A stretch of DNA of 64,000 nt from Ianthella basta (GCA_964019415.1 OZ025869.1:545501-609500), one strand, 5' to 3'; numbered from the stretch's first letter, positions 1 through 11,982 are shown. Made by a program: numbers and translations. Notes: generated by a model from the sequence alone, not told the origin.

Positions 1-43
1 GTTTTCTATAGCAGCACTTTAGCATTAGGTCTCTGCAGACACG

Positions 44-210
44 TTAAACTGCTCATTATCATTCCTTCGATGTACGTTTCTGAAATTTGTTTCTCACCAA
101 TCCAGCTGCTGGAGTGTTGCAAGCAGTACATCCTTAAAATTTATACCTTCTCTACCTTTGACTTCACACGCTCATCACATTCCACAGTCTCCTCCCCCCC
201 TAGTTATTAC
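44..210 (-). promoter_or_regulatory. Orphan promoter and leader of a C4-like collagen gene
   Basis: The minus strand here closely matches the TATA-to-leader segment of collagen copy B (33681-33850). It includes a TATA-like box at 139-145 and the leader around 65-110. After the start-codon region the similarity stops at once: the frame from about position 55 gives only a few residues before a stop. This is a promoter without its collagen gene, cut off by duplication or rearrangement. A real gene beyond the left edge is unlikely because the divergence begins inside the window. Confidence 0.6.
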
Positions 211-1080
211 ATTCCTATCTTCAGGGGCCTAAGTCTGTATACCCACATGCATAATGCTGACTCAGCATTTGGTAATCTTGTAGAGGCTCTTTGCCACATT
301 GTGTAACTACAAGATGGGGGAATATTGAGCTATTCACGTAGCTTATAATGTAATCAGCAGAATGTTTTGGCTCAGAAGGCCTTCTTCAACTGTTAGATAA
401 CAGCTGAAGAAGGATTTATGGGCCAAACTCACTATTCTCCCCTCTTGAAGTCAGCATTTGTTTACACTCATGCAGTTTAACATAGATATTAGTTTGATGT
501 ACAGTGCAAGTCATAAGTGATCACTATTTCTCTTGTAGTATTACATACTTTTGGGAAATATGTAGAAATCGTACTACCTCAGTATCAGCTCAATATTCCA
601 AACACGTATAAATAGATGCCAATTGTCCCAGACGTTCCGGGACAGTCCCAAATTTGGAGCAGTTGTCCCATGTCCTGCACGAAAGATAGTATTTACAATA
701 ATATCCCAGAAACTTGCATTTACTCCCTACCTAATATATGACAGCTAAATTAAATCTAACATGAATCTGTGGCGATTGAGCTCCATAATGGGTGCTTCCA
801 CTGACATACTATCATTTGTGCTTCAGTGATCGGGTAACCAAATCACAGACAGTAGCCCGACGCGACTATTCTGCGCCATTTTATCTCCCCCCCCCCCCCA
901 TACCCCTTCATCTAGTGTGGACTGCCCCTGAAGTTCATTCTGGAAAGTTGCCACCTATGTGTACACCAGACCACAACAAAGACCGTTGTTATAGATGTAA
1001 CTAAAAGAGGTTGCATGACTATGATAGAAAGTGCTTCATTTAACTAGTAACAATCACTGCACTCTAACATTGTGTGAGTA
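200..1080. repeat. Upstream flank duplicated at 33.8-34.4 kb, with a private insertion
   Basis: Positions 200-600 and 950-1080 match, in order, the segment upstream of collagen copy B (33830-34370). The middle (about 605-950) is absent from the other copy, so it looks like an insertion here or a deletion there. The inserted part contains a run of 14 C near 888 and two short echoes of a GTCCC motif near 625-670. No gene was recognised. Confidence 0.6.
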
Positions 1081-1082
1081 TG

Positions 1083-1200
1083 ATGTGTGTATGTGTGTAT
1101 GTGTGTACATGTGTCAGTGTGTGTGTGTATGTAAGAGTGTGTGCAGGTGTTGTGGGAGTGGGTGTGTGCATATGTGCATGCATATGTATGTGTGCATCAG
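1083..1200. repeat. Imperfect GT-rich microsatellite
   Basis: Interrupted TG/GT dinucleotides begin at the right end of the duplicated flank. The paralogous flank reaches a much longer, purer GT tract at 34367-34450, so the tract probably predates the duplication and has decayed here. Confidence 0.7.
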
Positions 1201-1254
1201 ACAGCATGGTAGTGCTGTCTATGTAGGGATGGTGGTGGTTGTTTGTATGCTGTA

Positions 1255-2779
1255 ATACAAACGGAAAGTAGCGCTACTCCTGAACAGTAGAACGAACCGG
1301 CACAAGAAACCGCCTACGAGGAAGGGAGGCTGTACAGTATACAGAGCTAACCTTACGCGCACCGTTGTGTAAAAAGCGTTGACACCTTTTGCTGTGTTTC
1401 GTCTTCTTCTTCATCTTCTTCTCCGTCAGCTGTAACTCACGAATGATAAAGAGTATGGGACTAATTTATCCACAATTCTACAGTGCTTTCGACGGGTAAG
1501 TGCCTTTTGCAGGTTTCATGACTCTGCGAGCAAGTCCACAAATGGAGGTTACTAGACCTCTAGGAGGCGTTCCTGGGAGAAGGACGCCATTTTACGCTGA
1601 CGTAACTACACGTTCGGACTCTCTTGATCGCCTAATCCTCTTTCAGTTGTGATTCAATAGTTCCACAGTGACATGACTGTTCTAAGGCGCGTACAGGAGA
1701 TGCTTCGCCCACGCACTGTTTTGGAGGTTATCCGCGTCCTTGCCATTTGGCAGCCATATTCCCTTACTGCATGGTTGCTTCCGGCCGACATTTCTGTGTT
1801 CGCTTGGCGATGAGAGCTAGCTGTCATTTCTGGTTCCACTCCACAATCCTCTTGCATTCAAGGGTGTAGGTATAGTGCAGCTCTTTTGTGCGCATGTAGG
1901 GGACGCCTGTGGTGTGGGTATATGCGTAGCTATAGCCAATATCCCTCCAGACAGTAAGTCAGAGTGGCAGCAAAATACAATTGGGATTGTGGGAGTTACT
2001 CTGTGACCAAGCCAATCTTGCCTTCCGCCACAATGTCGTGGATAAGTAATTTGGGGAAGGGGGGGCTACAGCCCCCTAGCCCCCCTGTTCTGCTGTCCTA
2101 ACCTATGGCACAGCTAACTCCGCAAAATGATAGGCTGGCCAAACAGAAATAATATGGGTTATAAGTAATATATAATAATACAGTGGCCATCCGGCGGGGC
2201 AACTCAGCAGCCATCCAAGGAACCGCCTTGGGGAGCCCCTTCCCTTGCATGTGACAGTTTAGCTGCTAATGTATTCAAAGTCAGCGAATGTTAAAGGCCT
2301 GGGTTTTGCGTGGACAGGCTGGCCCCCCTCTTTGCATGGACCGACCCTCCTCCTTGTTCCTACGGTTTTTCCGCCAGGTGGTTTTGCCATACCTTGCAGG
2401 TACACACTGCACCATCCCTACATCTGCCTTTGTTTTTGGAGAAAACATTTTTACGCACCCTTGTAATATTATACATCTTCATGTGTATGGCATAATCTGT
2501 GTATATTTAACTGCACATACATCCGAAGTTATTGGAAAGTGTGTGTGTGTGTGTGCGTGTGTGCATGCGTGCATGTGTGGCATGTGGTGTGTATGAATCC
2601 AAAAGTGAATATGTAGTCAACTGTATTGCAAATGCACTAGAGGCTATATGAACACCACCAGGCTTACCCTGCATGTACATGTGGTTTAAACCCAAGATAA
2701 TGTTGCTGTGACTTCCATAACTTTAGCAACATTTCATGTGTTGCTTTTATTCATTAAGAATTCTTCACATTCCAGTCTA
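1255..2779. other. Unassigned stretch, partly CpG-rich
   Basis: Positions 1255-1860 are richer in CpG than the surroundings and hold only short open frames. No domain or splice pattern was recognised. Positions 2030-2250 contain G- and C-rich runs (an AGGGGGGGCT-like block and its near complement) suggestive of a short interspersed element, but no clear ends were found. A short GT tract lies at about 2538-2580. Confidence 0.4.
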
Positions 2780-2970
2780 GTCCAACTGATCCTCCCAGTA
2801 CTCCACCCATCCAAGGAGTGTACCCTCACTGTCTCCCACCATACAAGTACACATGTAGAGTACCAACTGTACTACTAGCTACCATGTATGTGGGGTGTGG
2901 GCACAAGGGTAGGAGTTTACTTAATGGACAGTTGAGTTGATGCAGGAAGGAGATAGTGAGGAGGGAGGAG
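2780..2970 (+). repeat. Relic of the upstream region of E/F-type collagen genes
   Basis: This segment matches the region ahead of the TATA box of the plus-strand pseudogenes E (18500-18640) and F (35010-35200), and also the relic at 52090-52250. Here it is followed by unrelated sequence, so no TATA box or collagen exon remains. Confidence 0.65.
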
Positions 2971-3559
2971 ACTGTGGTCAAAATGGTTCATTGCCATAGT
3001 TACGCCACCTTGTTATGTGGAATATGTCTGATTGAACCAGCAACTGTGGTGATGACCACCTGCCCTGGTATTCAAAGTGCAGTGGTTCAATGACCACTAC
3101 TGAAGTTGTGTGGAAGGTGTAGGTGTTGGGAGCTAGACTGAGGCGAATGTACACTGAAAACATTTTAATGGAGCCAATAAAGGATGGTGTGTTTCATTCC
3201 GATATTTCGATAATCTGATATTCTCTAACAGACAGTGACCGATACCAACAGCCAATCTGATAATCTCATGCCTTTTGTGCTACTGAGCTGAATGTTTATA
3301 AGAATCTTACAGAAAAAGTAACACAGCATTCATGACCATGACGTCATTAAATTGGCTGCCTCACCCAAAGGTTGGAGTTGTCAACAATTCAAATCATATT
3401 AAGACATAATGAGAATTGAACGAAATGAAGTAAGAACAATGATCAACTTGATTTGTGCAGCTAACAAAGACATTGACTGAAGACCAAGCTTGAGTTTACT
3501 GATACCGATACCACACTTGAGACCCTGTTATATTCCCAATACAGATAACCAATCCAATT

Positions 3560-3900
3560 GGTAGGTATATGACTCGGAATTGATGGATGTAATGACTCGG
3601 AAGTATGTAGCTGACACTTGCAAGTAGCAGGAAATTTATGTGAAGTTTCATGTTGTTTCTTTGACGAGTTCTTGATATATAGGGTATGTTGAACCTATTG
3701 TGTGAACAGTGTAACATGAGCTGGCTGTGGTGTACTGTGTGGTTGAGTCACATTCATACAGTGGAACAGAATGTGCAAATAGCTCTGTATATGACGTCAA
3801 ATAGAATGGTGTCTCAGTCTGTGGGGAAAGCTGCTCTTCTGTGGAAAAGTGGTCTTCCGTGGTAGGGCAGCTATAGTTGGATGCCAACCCATTAAGAGTA
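3560..3900 (-). repeat. Coding-like module repeated at 27.4-28.0 kb
   Basis: The segment recurs twice more, at 27400-27720 and 27800-28020. On the minus strand an open frame of 79 residues (3648-3887), rich in Thr, Ser, Tyr and Cys, runs through it, which may be a relic exon. No family was recognised. Positions 2980-3560 to its left show no feature. Confidence 0.45.
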
Positions 3901-3902
3901 CT

Positions 3903-4332
3903 CTAGCTCCACTCAATTGGCATGTAGTGTTTTGAGGCAATGCTGCGCAGATTTTTGTAGGGAACACACAAACATGTGGAGGATGTGCATTGCAATGACA
4001 TCACTCCACAATCATGGTAGCTAATGATGTCATATGCTGTCAATTGGCCAACATTGCATTCAGAGAATGGCTGGCATCCCATGCACTCATGCGGACTGAC
4101 CAATCAAATACAACAGAATTATACACAACTACTGCCATGGTTATACAGTACTGACATTGTACAATGCCATGTATGTACCTACTGTAAGTGCTCCAGTTGT
4201 ACTACAAGTCCACAGCTCCTATTGAGCTCAATGGTAATACCTACAGGCCTATACATGTACAATACAGGAAACTCTGTTCAGTAGCACACAAACTAAAACT
4301 AGAGAGTTCCACTGCTTCTATGGTCCTCCACT
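3903..4332 (-). repeat. 3' flank of collagen copy A, shared by four C4-like copies
   Basis: The roughly 300 bp directly after the stop codon (4030-4332) are almost identical to those after copy B (32430-32731), copy C (55400-55699) and pseudogene D (16690-16990). Part of the outer flank also recurs at 28080-28180. It probably contains the 3' untranslated region. No canonical AATAAA was seen close to the stop on the minus strand. Confidence 0.65.
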
Positions 4333-5244
4333 CTACTTGGTGCACACAACACAGGACAGCTCTTTTGTCCCGTCATAATTTGGACATGGAAGGCCAGTAC
4401 AGTCAGCCTCAACGTGGTACATCAGAGCACCGTTGGTGTTAGCTGCCTTTCCTGGCACTGTTTCAGGAGTCTTGTCCAGGCAAATGAACATGGATCGGCG
4501 ATGGGGATAGCGTTCAGACACCAGCCACCCACTGTACTCCACTGTCCATGTATCAGGGCAGGTGAATCTTCCTGGGATCATGATCTGCTTGGAACGAGAG
4601 GACACTTCACACACAGCACAAGGGGCATTGTGTTCATACAAATCAGTCAGTGCTTGTCCACTTCTGGTTTCATATTCCACACTGTACAAAACACTATCAC
4701 CTAAGTTTCTAGTGGTAGCTTCAGGGTGGTACTCAGCATCATCTCCACTTGCTGTACAGACGTAGTTGGCTCCCCCACCCTGGCTTGAATGGAAGGTGCC
4801 TGCAGCGAGGCCTTCATAAACAAGCTCTGTTCCTGTAACATTTGGGCACACTGTCCTCCCCCAGCGAACATAAGTCGTTCCTCCTGAGGTGGGTCCAGGA
4901 GGGCCCTGTTCACCAGGTGGACCAGCAACACCATCTGGCCCGTCACCTCCAGGTGCTGCAGTGGTTGGTAGTGTTTCATTATTGCATGTGTTTGCCATCA
5001 CTCAAACTGACAAGCATATCACAATGGCTATGGAGAATGCCCCTAGCTTATAATTACCTCCTGGCGGGCCCGCAGGTCCAGGCAAGCCATCGCGGCCATC
5101 CCTCCCTGGTTGTCCTAGCAACCCATCCCTTCCAGGCAGTCCAGGGAGGGAGCAGGTAGAGCTGCTTTCTGCTTCTACTCCAAAGTGGAGGAGGAGAAGG
5201 ATGATGCCAAACAGAGCAAGGTTCTTGAAATTCATATTGTTCAT
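4333..5244 (-). CDS. Short-chain collagen C4-like protein, copy A
   Basis: Two exons are inferred: 5244-5058 and 4955-4333, with a 102-bp GT-AG intron, giving 269 residues. Residues 1-25 form a hydrophobic secretion signal ending near VEA. About 17 Gly-X-Y triplets follow (residues 35-85). The intron is phase 1 and splits a triplet; joining the exons restores perfect register (GPPG-APGGD). The rest is the C4-type C-terminal domain, recognised by YVRWGRTVCP, GGGANYVC, NAPCAVC, IPGRFTCPDTW, VEYSGWL, FICLDKTPE, VEADC, LPCPNY and a final CVVCTK. In this sponge family the cysteine-rich domain caps a short triple helix in spongin-like or basement-membrane-like matrix. ATG 5244 was chosen because it lies 68 bp after a TATA box and heads the signal peptide; ATG 5235 is an alternative. 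Mid-domain residues resemble copy C, and the 3' part resembles copy B. Confidence 0.87.
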
Positions 5245-5311
5245 TCTTGAACCGTCAGCACAGCTTTGCTTCTCACCAATATTGGTGTTGCAGAATTGTG
5301 AACTGCAAATG

Positions 5312-5321
5312 CTTTTATATA
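5312..5321 (-). promoter_or_regulatory. TATA box of collagen copy A
   Basis: The minus strand reads TATATAAAAG 68-77 bp before the chosen start codon. Copies B and C have a TATA box at the equivalent point of their promoters (in C after allowing for an insertion). Transcription would start roughly 30 bp downstream, giving a leader of about 40 bp. Confidence 0.7.
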
Positions 5322-5399
5322 CCTTTTCTGTGTACATACCATTGTCCGTGCATGAATCACTTGCATATTTATATTCCACAGACTCCTCCCTCATCCCCC

Positions 5400-6700
5400 A
5401 TGAACCCTATCCCCCCCTACTTCCTCCTTCTCTGTTCATACGCAAGAGAGATTATGGCTAACAGCTCCTTGGAGAAATTGAGATGTACTATTGCAAGGGC
5501 CGGCATTCTGTTCATTTGTCTTTCAACTTTCTCTTCTCACGAGCTCACATTATTCCTCTACTTTCTTAAGCCCAACTCCTACAATACCAACAAGTGCCAC
5601 TGTATGCATTGATTCAGCACTCTCCTGTGTCCCATTTAATTTATTGATAGTACCTTCCTCGACATGTGTGTGTGGTGTGTGGTGTGTGTAGGTATTTTGT
5701 TATGTGAGATATCTGTCTACCATCAGATCACTTGACCCCAGAGGAGGACGTTTTGTAAGGCTGGGATGTTTGGTTAGATCTCGAGTATCTTGTGTACATG
5801 CTACCTCTGCAGTGAAATCTTGTGCAGAATGATTGATAGATACCATGCAAATGTTCTGCAATGATCTGTGACAGTTCCGAGGTTAATCTGCTCTGGTTTT
5901 GCAGAGGACTCACCAATGTCTGCAATCTGTCTTGTGCACATATGCAGTTGGACAGAAATAACTTGTGACACGGTATCAATTGGTGGTGATGTGTGCCACC
6001 AACTCTTCATTGGGGTACTTTAGTATGTCGACTTAGAGAACATTACTTCATTTCTTCAAAGACTATATAAGTTGTTATGTGTCGGCCCTTAGGCAGTGGA
6101 GAGTGTCATTTGGTCATGTCCGAGACTTGGTCGTGTTGTTGTAGTGGGACAATTCACCATTGCTCCTGTGGAGATGTGTTGATATACTTAGATACACTTT
6201 GTGCTTTGGTGTATACAGTCTTGTACATTGCACTTGTTATCGTGCAATTATTGTCTCATTTTCACTACATGACACTATTGTGTGAGTAGTGCTGCTAGTC
6301 TTGCGAGACAGGCTGCTACCTGCCCTACAATGTAATATGATGACGTCATCACTCATGGAGGTAGGGTCAGGTCAAGATTCCACAGTGGAAATTGAGGCTG
6401 ATTATTATGCTGTTTCCATGGTAATACAAACCAGATGGTGCAAAATTGGTGTAGTGCCTCAAGTGCTTGCAGAAGTAGTGGAATTGTTAGGCTATGGCAG
6501 TGTGTTCAAGAAGAAGCAAGAGGAGGTATCGATTCCAAGTTGAAGGACACTTCTGTCTCTTTGACGAGTGATACTGCCATGTAATCTCGACCAGACTCTA
6601 CCTCCCAGAGTGATGATGTCACCATATACGTACAATGGATGGGAGGTAGTGGTTTGGCTCGTGAGACTACATATGTGCTTGTGTGCATGTGACTTATGCA
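5400..6700. other. Mostly unassigned; module shared with 47 kb and 60 kb
   Basis: Positions about 5990-6260 are distantly similar to 47020-47280 and 60030-60240; the shared words include the GGTCATGTCC-GAGACTT region. No intact reading frame survives in all three. The remaining sequence holds only short frames. Near 6560-6670 an imperfect palindrome ends in a GGTTTGGCTCGTGAGACTA-like arm, also seen at 43620-43638, which suggests a small inverted-repeat element. Confidence 0.4.
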
Positions 6701-7860
6701 ACGTCTGATGAAGTGTGTTGATCTAGGTCTGTATGTATTTGCTCCTTCTGTGTCTGTTGCCTTATTTGTTAAGAGATATTGGATGGACTATGCGTGAACC
6801 TAAACACAGTCCACTGTCCTCCTAGTACTAGCCTCGTTCCCAGGCCGTCCGAGTTAATTAGCGCGGGGGCGGAAAGGACGGCCTGGGCACCACTGTTCCC
6901 GCGCCCCCCCCCCAAAACTGGGGGGGGGGGGGGGGGCGCCGGAAAACTTCGTATATGTTCCCGTAATCTACGTGTAGAAGAGTATAGGTGAACCATGAAA
7001 TGGACAGCTGGGAAACGCTCAGAACAGTCGGAACTGGTCCAGTTTGGGTAGAAAATTACCGACGTTAGTCAGTTTGCCGAGATACTTCGATATGCGGTGC
7101 CAGTGATTTTCAAACACTGCGCACGGGACTGACGGGAGCAAAGCAGTCTCGCTAACGTCGTCTGGATCTATTACGGCTCGCGGTAAGGTTGTGCGCCGAC
7201 CATTGCATACATGTGAGCCCGTCTGACTCTCCGCTTCGTTCCAGAATAGCATTTCTCTGCTATTGTAAGCTTAGCCATTCCTGCTAGCTGCTACGTATGC
7301 GAGTGCAAAGGGATATCCACAGCGAGGAAGCTTCCAGAAGCCGCGCTCTTCGCGACAGCCTTGCCGTACGTCTTCTCTAAGGCAAGGCAGGCAAATAACT
7401 AGAGCTAAAGCTCTTACAAGCTAGTTATTTGCTGGAAAATCTTCGCGCATGCGCAAACAGTGGTTCCCAGGCCGTCCTTTCCGCCCCCACGCTAATTAAC
7501 TTGGATGGCCTGGGAACGAGGCTATCCTAGTACATACGCGTGTTAGCGTGTACATTTCATGCACGTTACAGGAAAGTTGTCACAGTGTGTGATTCGTGTG
7601 ACAGTGCGTGAGTTGATGTGTGTCCATGTTGTACTGTCATGTTCACTACCTGTACTTGTGGCTTCACCTCACCCAGTAGCACTAATGGCTTGAGTGCCCA
7701 CATTCCCATGTAATGGATGTGCCCCTACTGTCCTGTCTCTCCTCCTTTCACTGCTGTAGTGTCCCATTTAAAGTTCCACATGACTTAGCGGACATCTTGA
7801 AGGCACATAACCATGGTCCCACCACCTTTCTCATTACATCTGCTGTGTTTGTGTGAGTGA
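6700..7860 (+). pseudogene. DNAH1-like 5' fragment, interrupted by an inverted-repeat element
   Basis: Exon-2-like sequence (about 6774-6828) and exon 3 (7760-7844, after a TGTAG acceptor) match the DNAH1-like fragments at 13.9-14.2 and 49.3-49.6 kb. Exon 3 retains the frame words VPHD and DILKAH, but a one-base deletion near its start shifts the frame. A 696-bp element (6829-7524) sits at the exon 2/intron 2 border. No exon 4 or 5 follows; a GT-rich tract begins just after the exon 3 donor, as in the other copies. This is a dead fragment. Confidence 0.6.
6829..7524. mobile_element. Non-autonomous inverted-repeat DNA transposon, Mutator-like
   Basis: The ends are inverted copies starting TAGCCTCGTTCCCAGGCC, with similarity over about 70 bp. 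The flanks repeat TCCTAGTAC (6820-6828 and 7525-7533), a 9-bp target duplication. Long terminal repeats with 9-bp duplications suit the Mutator superfamily. The inside (CpG-rich, with a minus-strand frame of 77 residues at 7019-7252) shows no transposase. A related left end lies at 59473. Confidence 0.75.
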
Positions 7861-7862
7861 GT

Positions 7863-7921
7863 ATGTGTGTGTGTGTGTGTGTGCGTGTGTGTGTGTGTGT
7901 GTGTGCGTGCGTGCATGCGTG
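7863..7921. repeat. GT microsatellite in dynein-fragment intron 3
   Basis: An interrupted TG tract begins about 20 bp after the exon 3 donor of the DNAH1-like fragment. The same position carries GT tracts in the copies near 48, 49.6, 60.8 and 62.5 kb. Confidence 0.8.
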
Positions 7922-8200
7922 TGTTGGTATGTCACTGAAAGCACTCACAATGGAGATGACATTACACACATCTAACACACACACACAGGGTATTTCATTC
8001 TTTGTGAAACTCCTGGCGTTATCTTACTATGAACTGGTATGCTCCTGAGTAGACCAGTGTTCACGGAAAATATCTGTAAACAGCTCAAATTACATAGCTC
8101 TTGCTACCCGCAGAGATAGGCTTAGTGTCTTGTGCACTGATTATTATTCACTATTGTGTGTGGTGGTAGCCAATAGCTATAATTATGGTCTGTAAGACCA
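7922..8200. repeat. Module R, copy 1
   Basis: First of four copies (also 9443-9950, 11325-11760 and 11983-12600) of a module that begins with a GTCACTGAAAGCACTCACAA-like stretch and includes GTGAACTGGT and ATATCTGTAAACAGCTC. Each copy lies beside a CA/GT tract. No protein is conserved across the copies. This copy is the shortest. Confidence 0.7.
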
Positions 8201-8468
8201 CCTTCTTTGTTCCGCAATGCCAGAAGGTGTACTGTCAGTTATAACAAGAGTGCTATACAGTAGTTAGTGACACACTATGCAACCTACGTACGTATACCAT
8301 TAACGTATACCATTAAGGGTGGGGTACTGCTAGGCACACTGCTCTTGTTTAAATCTTGGTGTACTTTGACCATGCCTTTGCTAAGCACTGTTTAGTTGGT
8401 GACATACATATGCATACACATTCACATACATGTACTGTATGTATAATGTCATACGTATGTACACGCAT

Positions 8469-8469
<1 letters not shown>

Positions 8470-8530
<61 letters not shown>
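8470..8530. repeat. (CA)n microsatellite
   Basis: About 30 uninterrupted CA units. Open frames reading Thr-His or Cys-Val in this tract are artefacts of the repeat. Confidence 0.97.
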
Positions 8531-8534
<4 letters not shown>

Positions 8535-8536
<2 letters not shown>

Positions 8537-9350
8537 ACCCTCCACTGTTCTCCTTGTCCTCTAATAAGACGTAGGCTGGGATCAAGGCCGAAGTCTTGTA
8601 GGTGCTGTTGCAAAAGCTGTTTTTTTGGAGGGATGGATGGCTAGACCCACGCCAGGCAACACTGGGCTGGGTTGTGGCTGAGCACTGTAGCTTGTCAGGC
8701 TGTTTGTAGTACCACTAAACACACATGCACACACACACGCGCACACACATTTCTTTCCCTTTCATCATATTACTCAACAGAGTACAAAGATCAAAGGAGT
8801 CTAACATTGCCAGATATATATGTATGCCACAGTTGGTGGTATGGCACATATGAAAGCTAACATCTCTGTAGTTCTAGTAGGTGGCTATCCAATAAGTATG
8901 ACAAATTAAGTTTTGTAGTTAGAGAAATTATTGCTGTTATGCAATTAGAGAATGAAGTGAGTATGTAACTAGTAACACAAGATGTGTATGCAATATGAAT
9001 AGTAAAAACTGTGTGAAGATAGCTAGAAAGAAAATGGCATTTGCACTACTTTGAACTGTTACTCCTGGACCATATCTTCTGCTATGATGCTCACTGTGAG
9101 CAATACGAGGAGCTGGTGGAATGACTGTTTGTAGGATAGATATACTGTAATTGAATAGACACTGCCTGTGTCTATCCCATGCCACAGAAGCCACTTGTAG
9201 TGTGCAGGTGGCAGTTGTAGCATGTAGTAGAGTTGACAACTTGTACCAGTTTTGCATGCTTCACTCTGTCCACTCTGACTTGTAAACACATGTAGAGTGA
9301 TGAACTATAACACACTGTACATGTCACTATGTAAACAACCTCCTGATGGT
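8535..9350. other. No feature recognised
   Basis: Only short frames with no domain are present, apart from a brief CA/GC-rich tract at 8725-8750. Confidence 0.5.
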
Positions 9351-9353
9351 ACA

Positions 9354-9355
<2 letters not shown>

Positions 9356-9443
<88 letters not shown>
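9356..9443. repeat. (CA)n microsatellite
   Basis: About 44 uninterrupted CA units directly preceding module R copy 2. Confidence 0.97.
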
Positions 9444-9446
<3 letters not shown>

Positions 9447-10140
9447 TCCACTCATAACATTTACCAGTGAAACTGAACAATGCAGCCCTAAATGGCTGAA
9501 TGACGTGTCACTGAAAGCACTCACAATGGAGTATACACTATATGTGTATATCTAACACACTCACACACATCCAACCCATGCAGGGTACATCGATCATTCA
9601 TTGTGAAATGGCACAATGTCATCTTACTGTGAACTGGTATGCTCCTGAATAGACTAGAGTTCATGAGCAAATATCTGTAAACAGCTCCAATTACTCTATT
9701 CGCAAAGATACAGTAGGCTTGTGTCACGTACACTGTATTCAGTATCACACCTTAGCTGTAGGTGGAGTAACACCTCCTTCTACATGGATAGGGTTTGATA
9801 CACTTGTACAAGTGAAGGCACTCACTCACATCACTACATCACTGCAAGTGAGATACAGCTCAGGACAAGCATGTGTGGGGGTCACTCTATACAAACACAG
9901 TGTACTACATATAAGTGAAGGGACCATGCTTAGGTAGGCATACAGTGGGTGGACCAAACAATGACGGATCAAACCTTAGGTACATTGATCATGACTTAAA
10001 GTGTTGATGACGAAGTGACTTTACTGTTGTGCTCAATTGTCCAAACTGTGTGATAGTGTTGGTTTTCTCATTTCTCCAGAGTCTTTTGTAAAGTTGGACA
10101 CCTGACATGAACACCAGGCAGCAGCTACATATGTGTATAC
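9444..10140. repeat. Module R, copy 2, with tail module
   Basis: Positions 9444-9950 repeat module R. Positions 10010-10140 hold a tail module that also occurs at 12640-12790, 48200-48330 and 60985-61110. It includes a TTTCTCATTTCTCCAG acceptor-like stretch followed by a very short frame ending in KLDT and a stop (SLHEVVVKLDT at 48 kb). In the 48 and 61 kb copies it lies just downstream of dynein-fragment exon 3 and its GT tract, so it may be a final exon or a hitch-hiking piece. Confidence 0.6.
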
Positions 10141-10239
10141 AGAACAATGTGCATATCAAAACGCTATCATTGAACTTGGGTTTTGGCCCTGCACCCTGTT
10201 CAGCAGAAGTGCTAAGGGGGAAGGGAAGCAATAGCAGAA

Positions 10240-11090
10240 GAGTGGAGGATCAGGTCAGCATGACCACACAAGACTAGTTGTGTAGGTAGCTATAGGTGAG
10301 TGGTTATGTGTGTGTGGATATGTGGTGGTAGCTAATTGATTAGATCTTCGAAAGCGCCATCTTTACTCCACAACAGCTGTAGGTGTACGGTCAACTATAA
10401 CAAGAATGCTATACAAGTAGGAAGTGACACACAGTATATAAGCTAGGGGAGGGTGCTGCCATTGACTACAAAGTACATGTGCTTCCTACAGTATTATAGA
10501 CATACAGTTCATCTTATGTTGTATTTAATGATGGCATAGTGAATCACTGCCACGTATCAGGTGTTCCTGTCTAGCTGCAGCTTTTGAGCTACGTAATTCT
10601 CATGTACATATACTGTATAAAGTAGCTGTATTATCAAATTGTTCAGGACATTTCTATACCACACAGTCCCATATATGTATACTTTGACCAACTGTTTACT
10701 GTATTATCAGCTGACAAGGCCCATATGGCTGAAGCATCATTTCAATCCTTCTACTGTCAATGTGAGAACCAGCTGCAAAAGCCACTGTCAGTTACAGGGG
10801 TATCATTATTCCTACAGCCAGGTACACCTTGCTTCACTCACAGCCCACACATGTGAGCGTGTTTGGAGATTTAGTGCACAACACAATATGGTATATAACA
10901 TATGTTACATATGCGCAGGTAGGAGGTATGCACGTAACATATATATATGTTTGTGTCAAATGTTAGAACTACCCAGATGGAGTGCACCATCACTGAATGC
11001 TTTCGGTACAGTCCTGTCTAACTTGTTAGACACACTATCTTTACATCAGGTGCACCTTGTTCTACCCTTACTCCTGTACACACACAGTTC
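10240..11090. other. No gene recognised
   Basis: The longest frame (10639-11094, plus strand, 151 residues) has no signal peptide, domain or splice pattern and no paralogue in the window. It is treated as chance. Confidence 0.4.
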
Positions 11091-11168
11091 ATGATCAGTG
11101 AAAAGTATGTACATGTTCATATACATCTACACACAATGCAATACGTGTGCACATGTATGCACGCAGAG

Positions 11169-11322
<154 letters not shown>

Positions 11323-11324
11323 AT

Positions 11325-11760
11325 CAGATATAGCTACACTCTGTTCCACTCATAACACTTAACATTGAAACTGAACAGTGCACTCCTAAATGTCTGAATG
11401 CTGTGTCACTGAAAGAATTAACTCACAATGGACACGATATTACATACGTCTAACACACACAATGTATTTCATTCATTGTGAGATCTCCTGATGTTATCTT
11501 ACTGTGAACTGGTGAGCTCCTGAATAGACTGGAGGTCAATGACAAATATCTGTAAACAGCTCCAATTACTCTACTAGAGATAGGCTTGTGTCACGTATGC
11601 TGATTCAATATTACACCTTAGGTGAAGTAGCTAACACCTCCTTCTACATGGATGGGGTTAGGTACACTTGTACTCACATCATTACATCCTGTACACACAC
11701 ATTTCATGATCAATGATCAGTGACAAGTAGGTACATGTTCATATACATGAACACTTAATG
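11325..11760. repeat. Module R, copy 3
   Basis: This copy is very similar to copy 4 and ends in the lead-in to the next CA tract, so copies 3 and 4 plus their tracts form a tandem pair of about 620 bp. Confidence 0.75.
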
Positions 11761-11786
11761 CCATATGTGCACACATGTATACGTAT

Positions 11787-11982
<196 letters not shown>

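Noticed and set aside
4333-5159. Overlapping plus-strand frames across the collagen exons
   Set aside because: Shadows of the Gly-X-Y coding strand; the minus strand carries the signal peptide, splice sites and C4 motifs.
10639-11094. 151-residue plus-strand frame
   Set aside because: No signal, domain, splice site or paralogue; likely chance.
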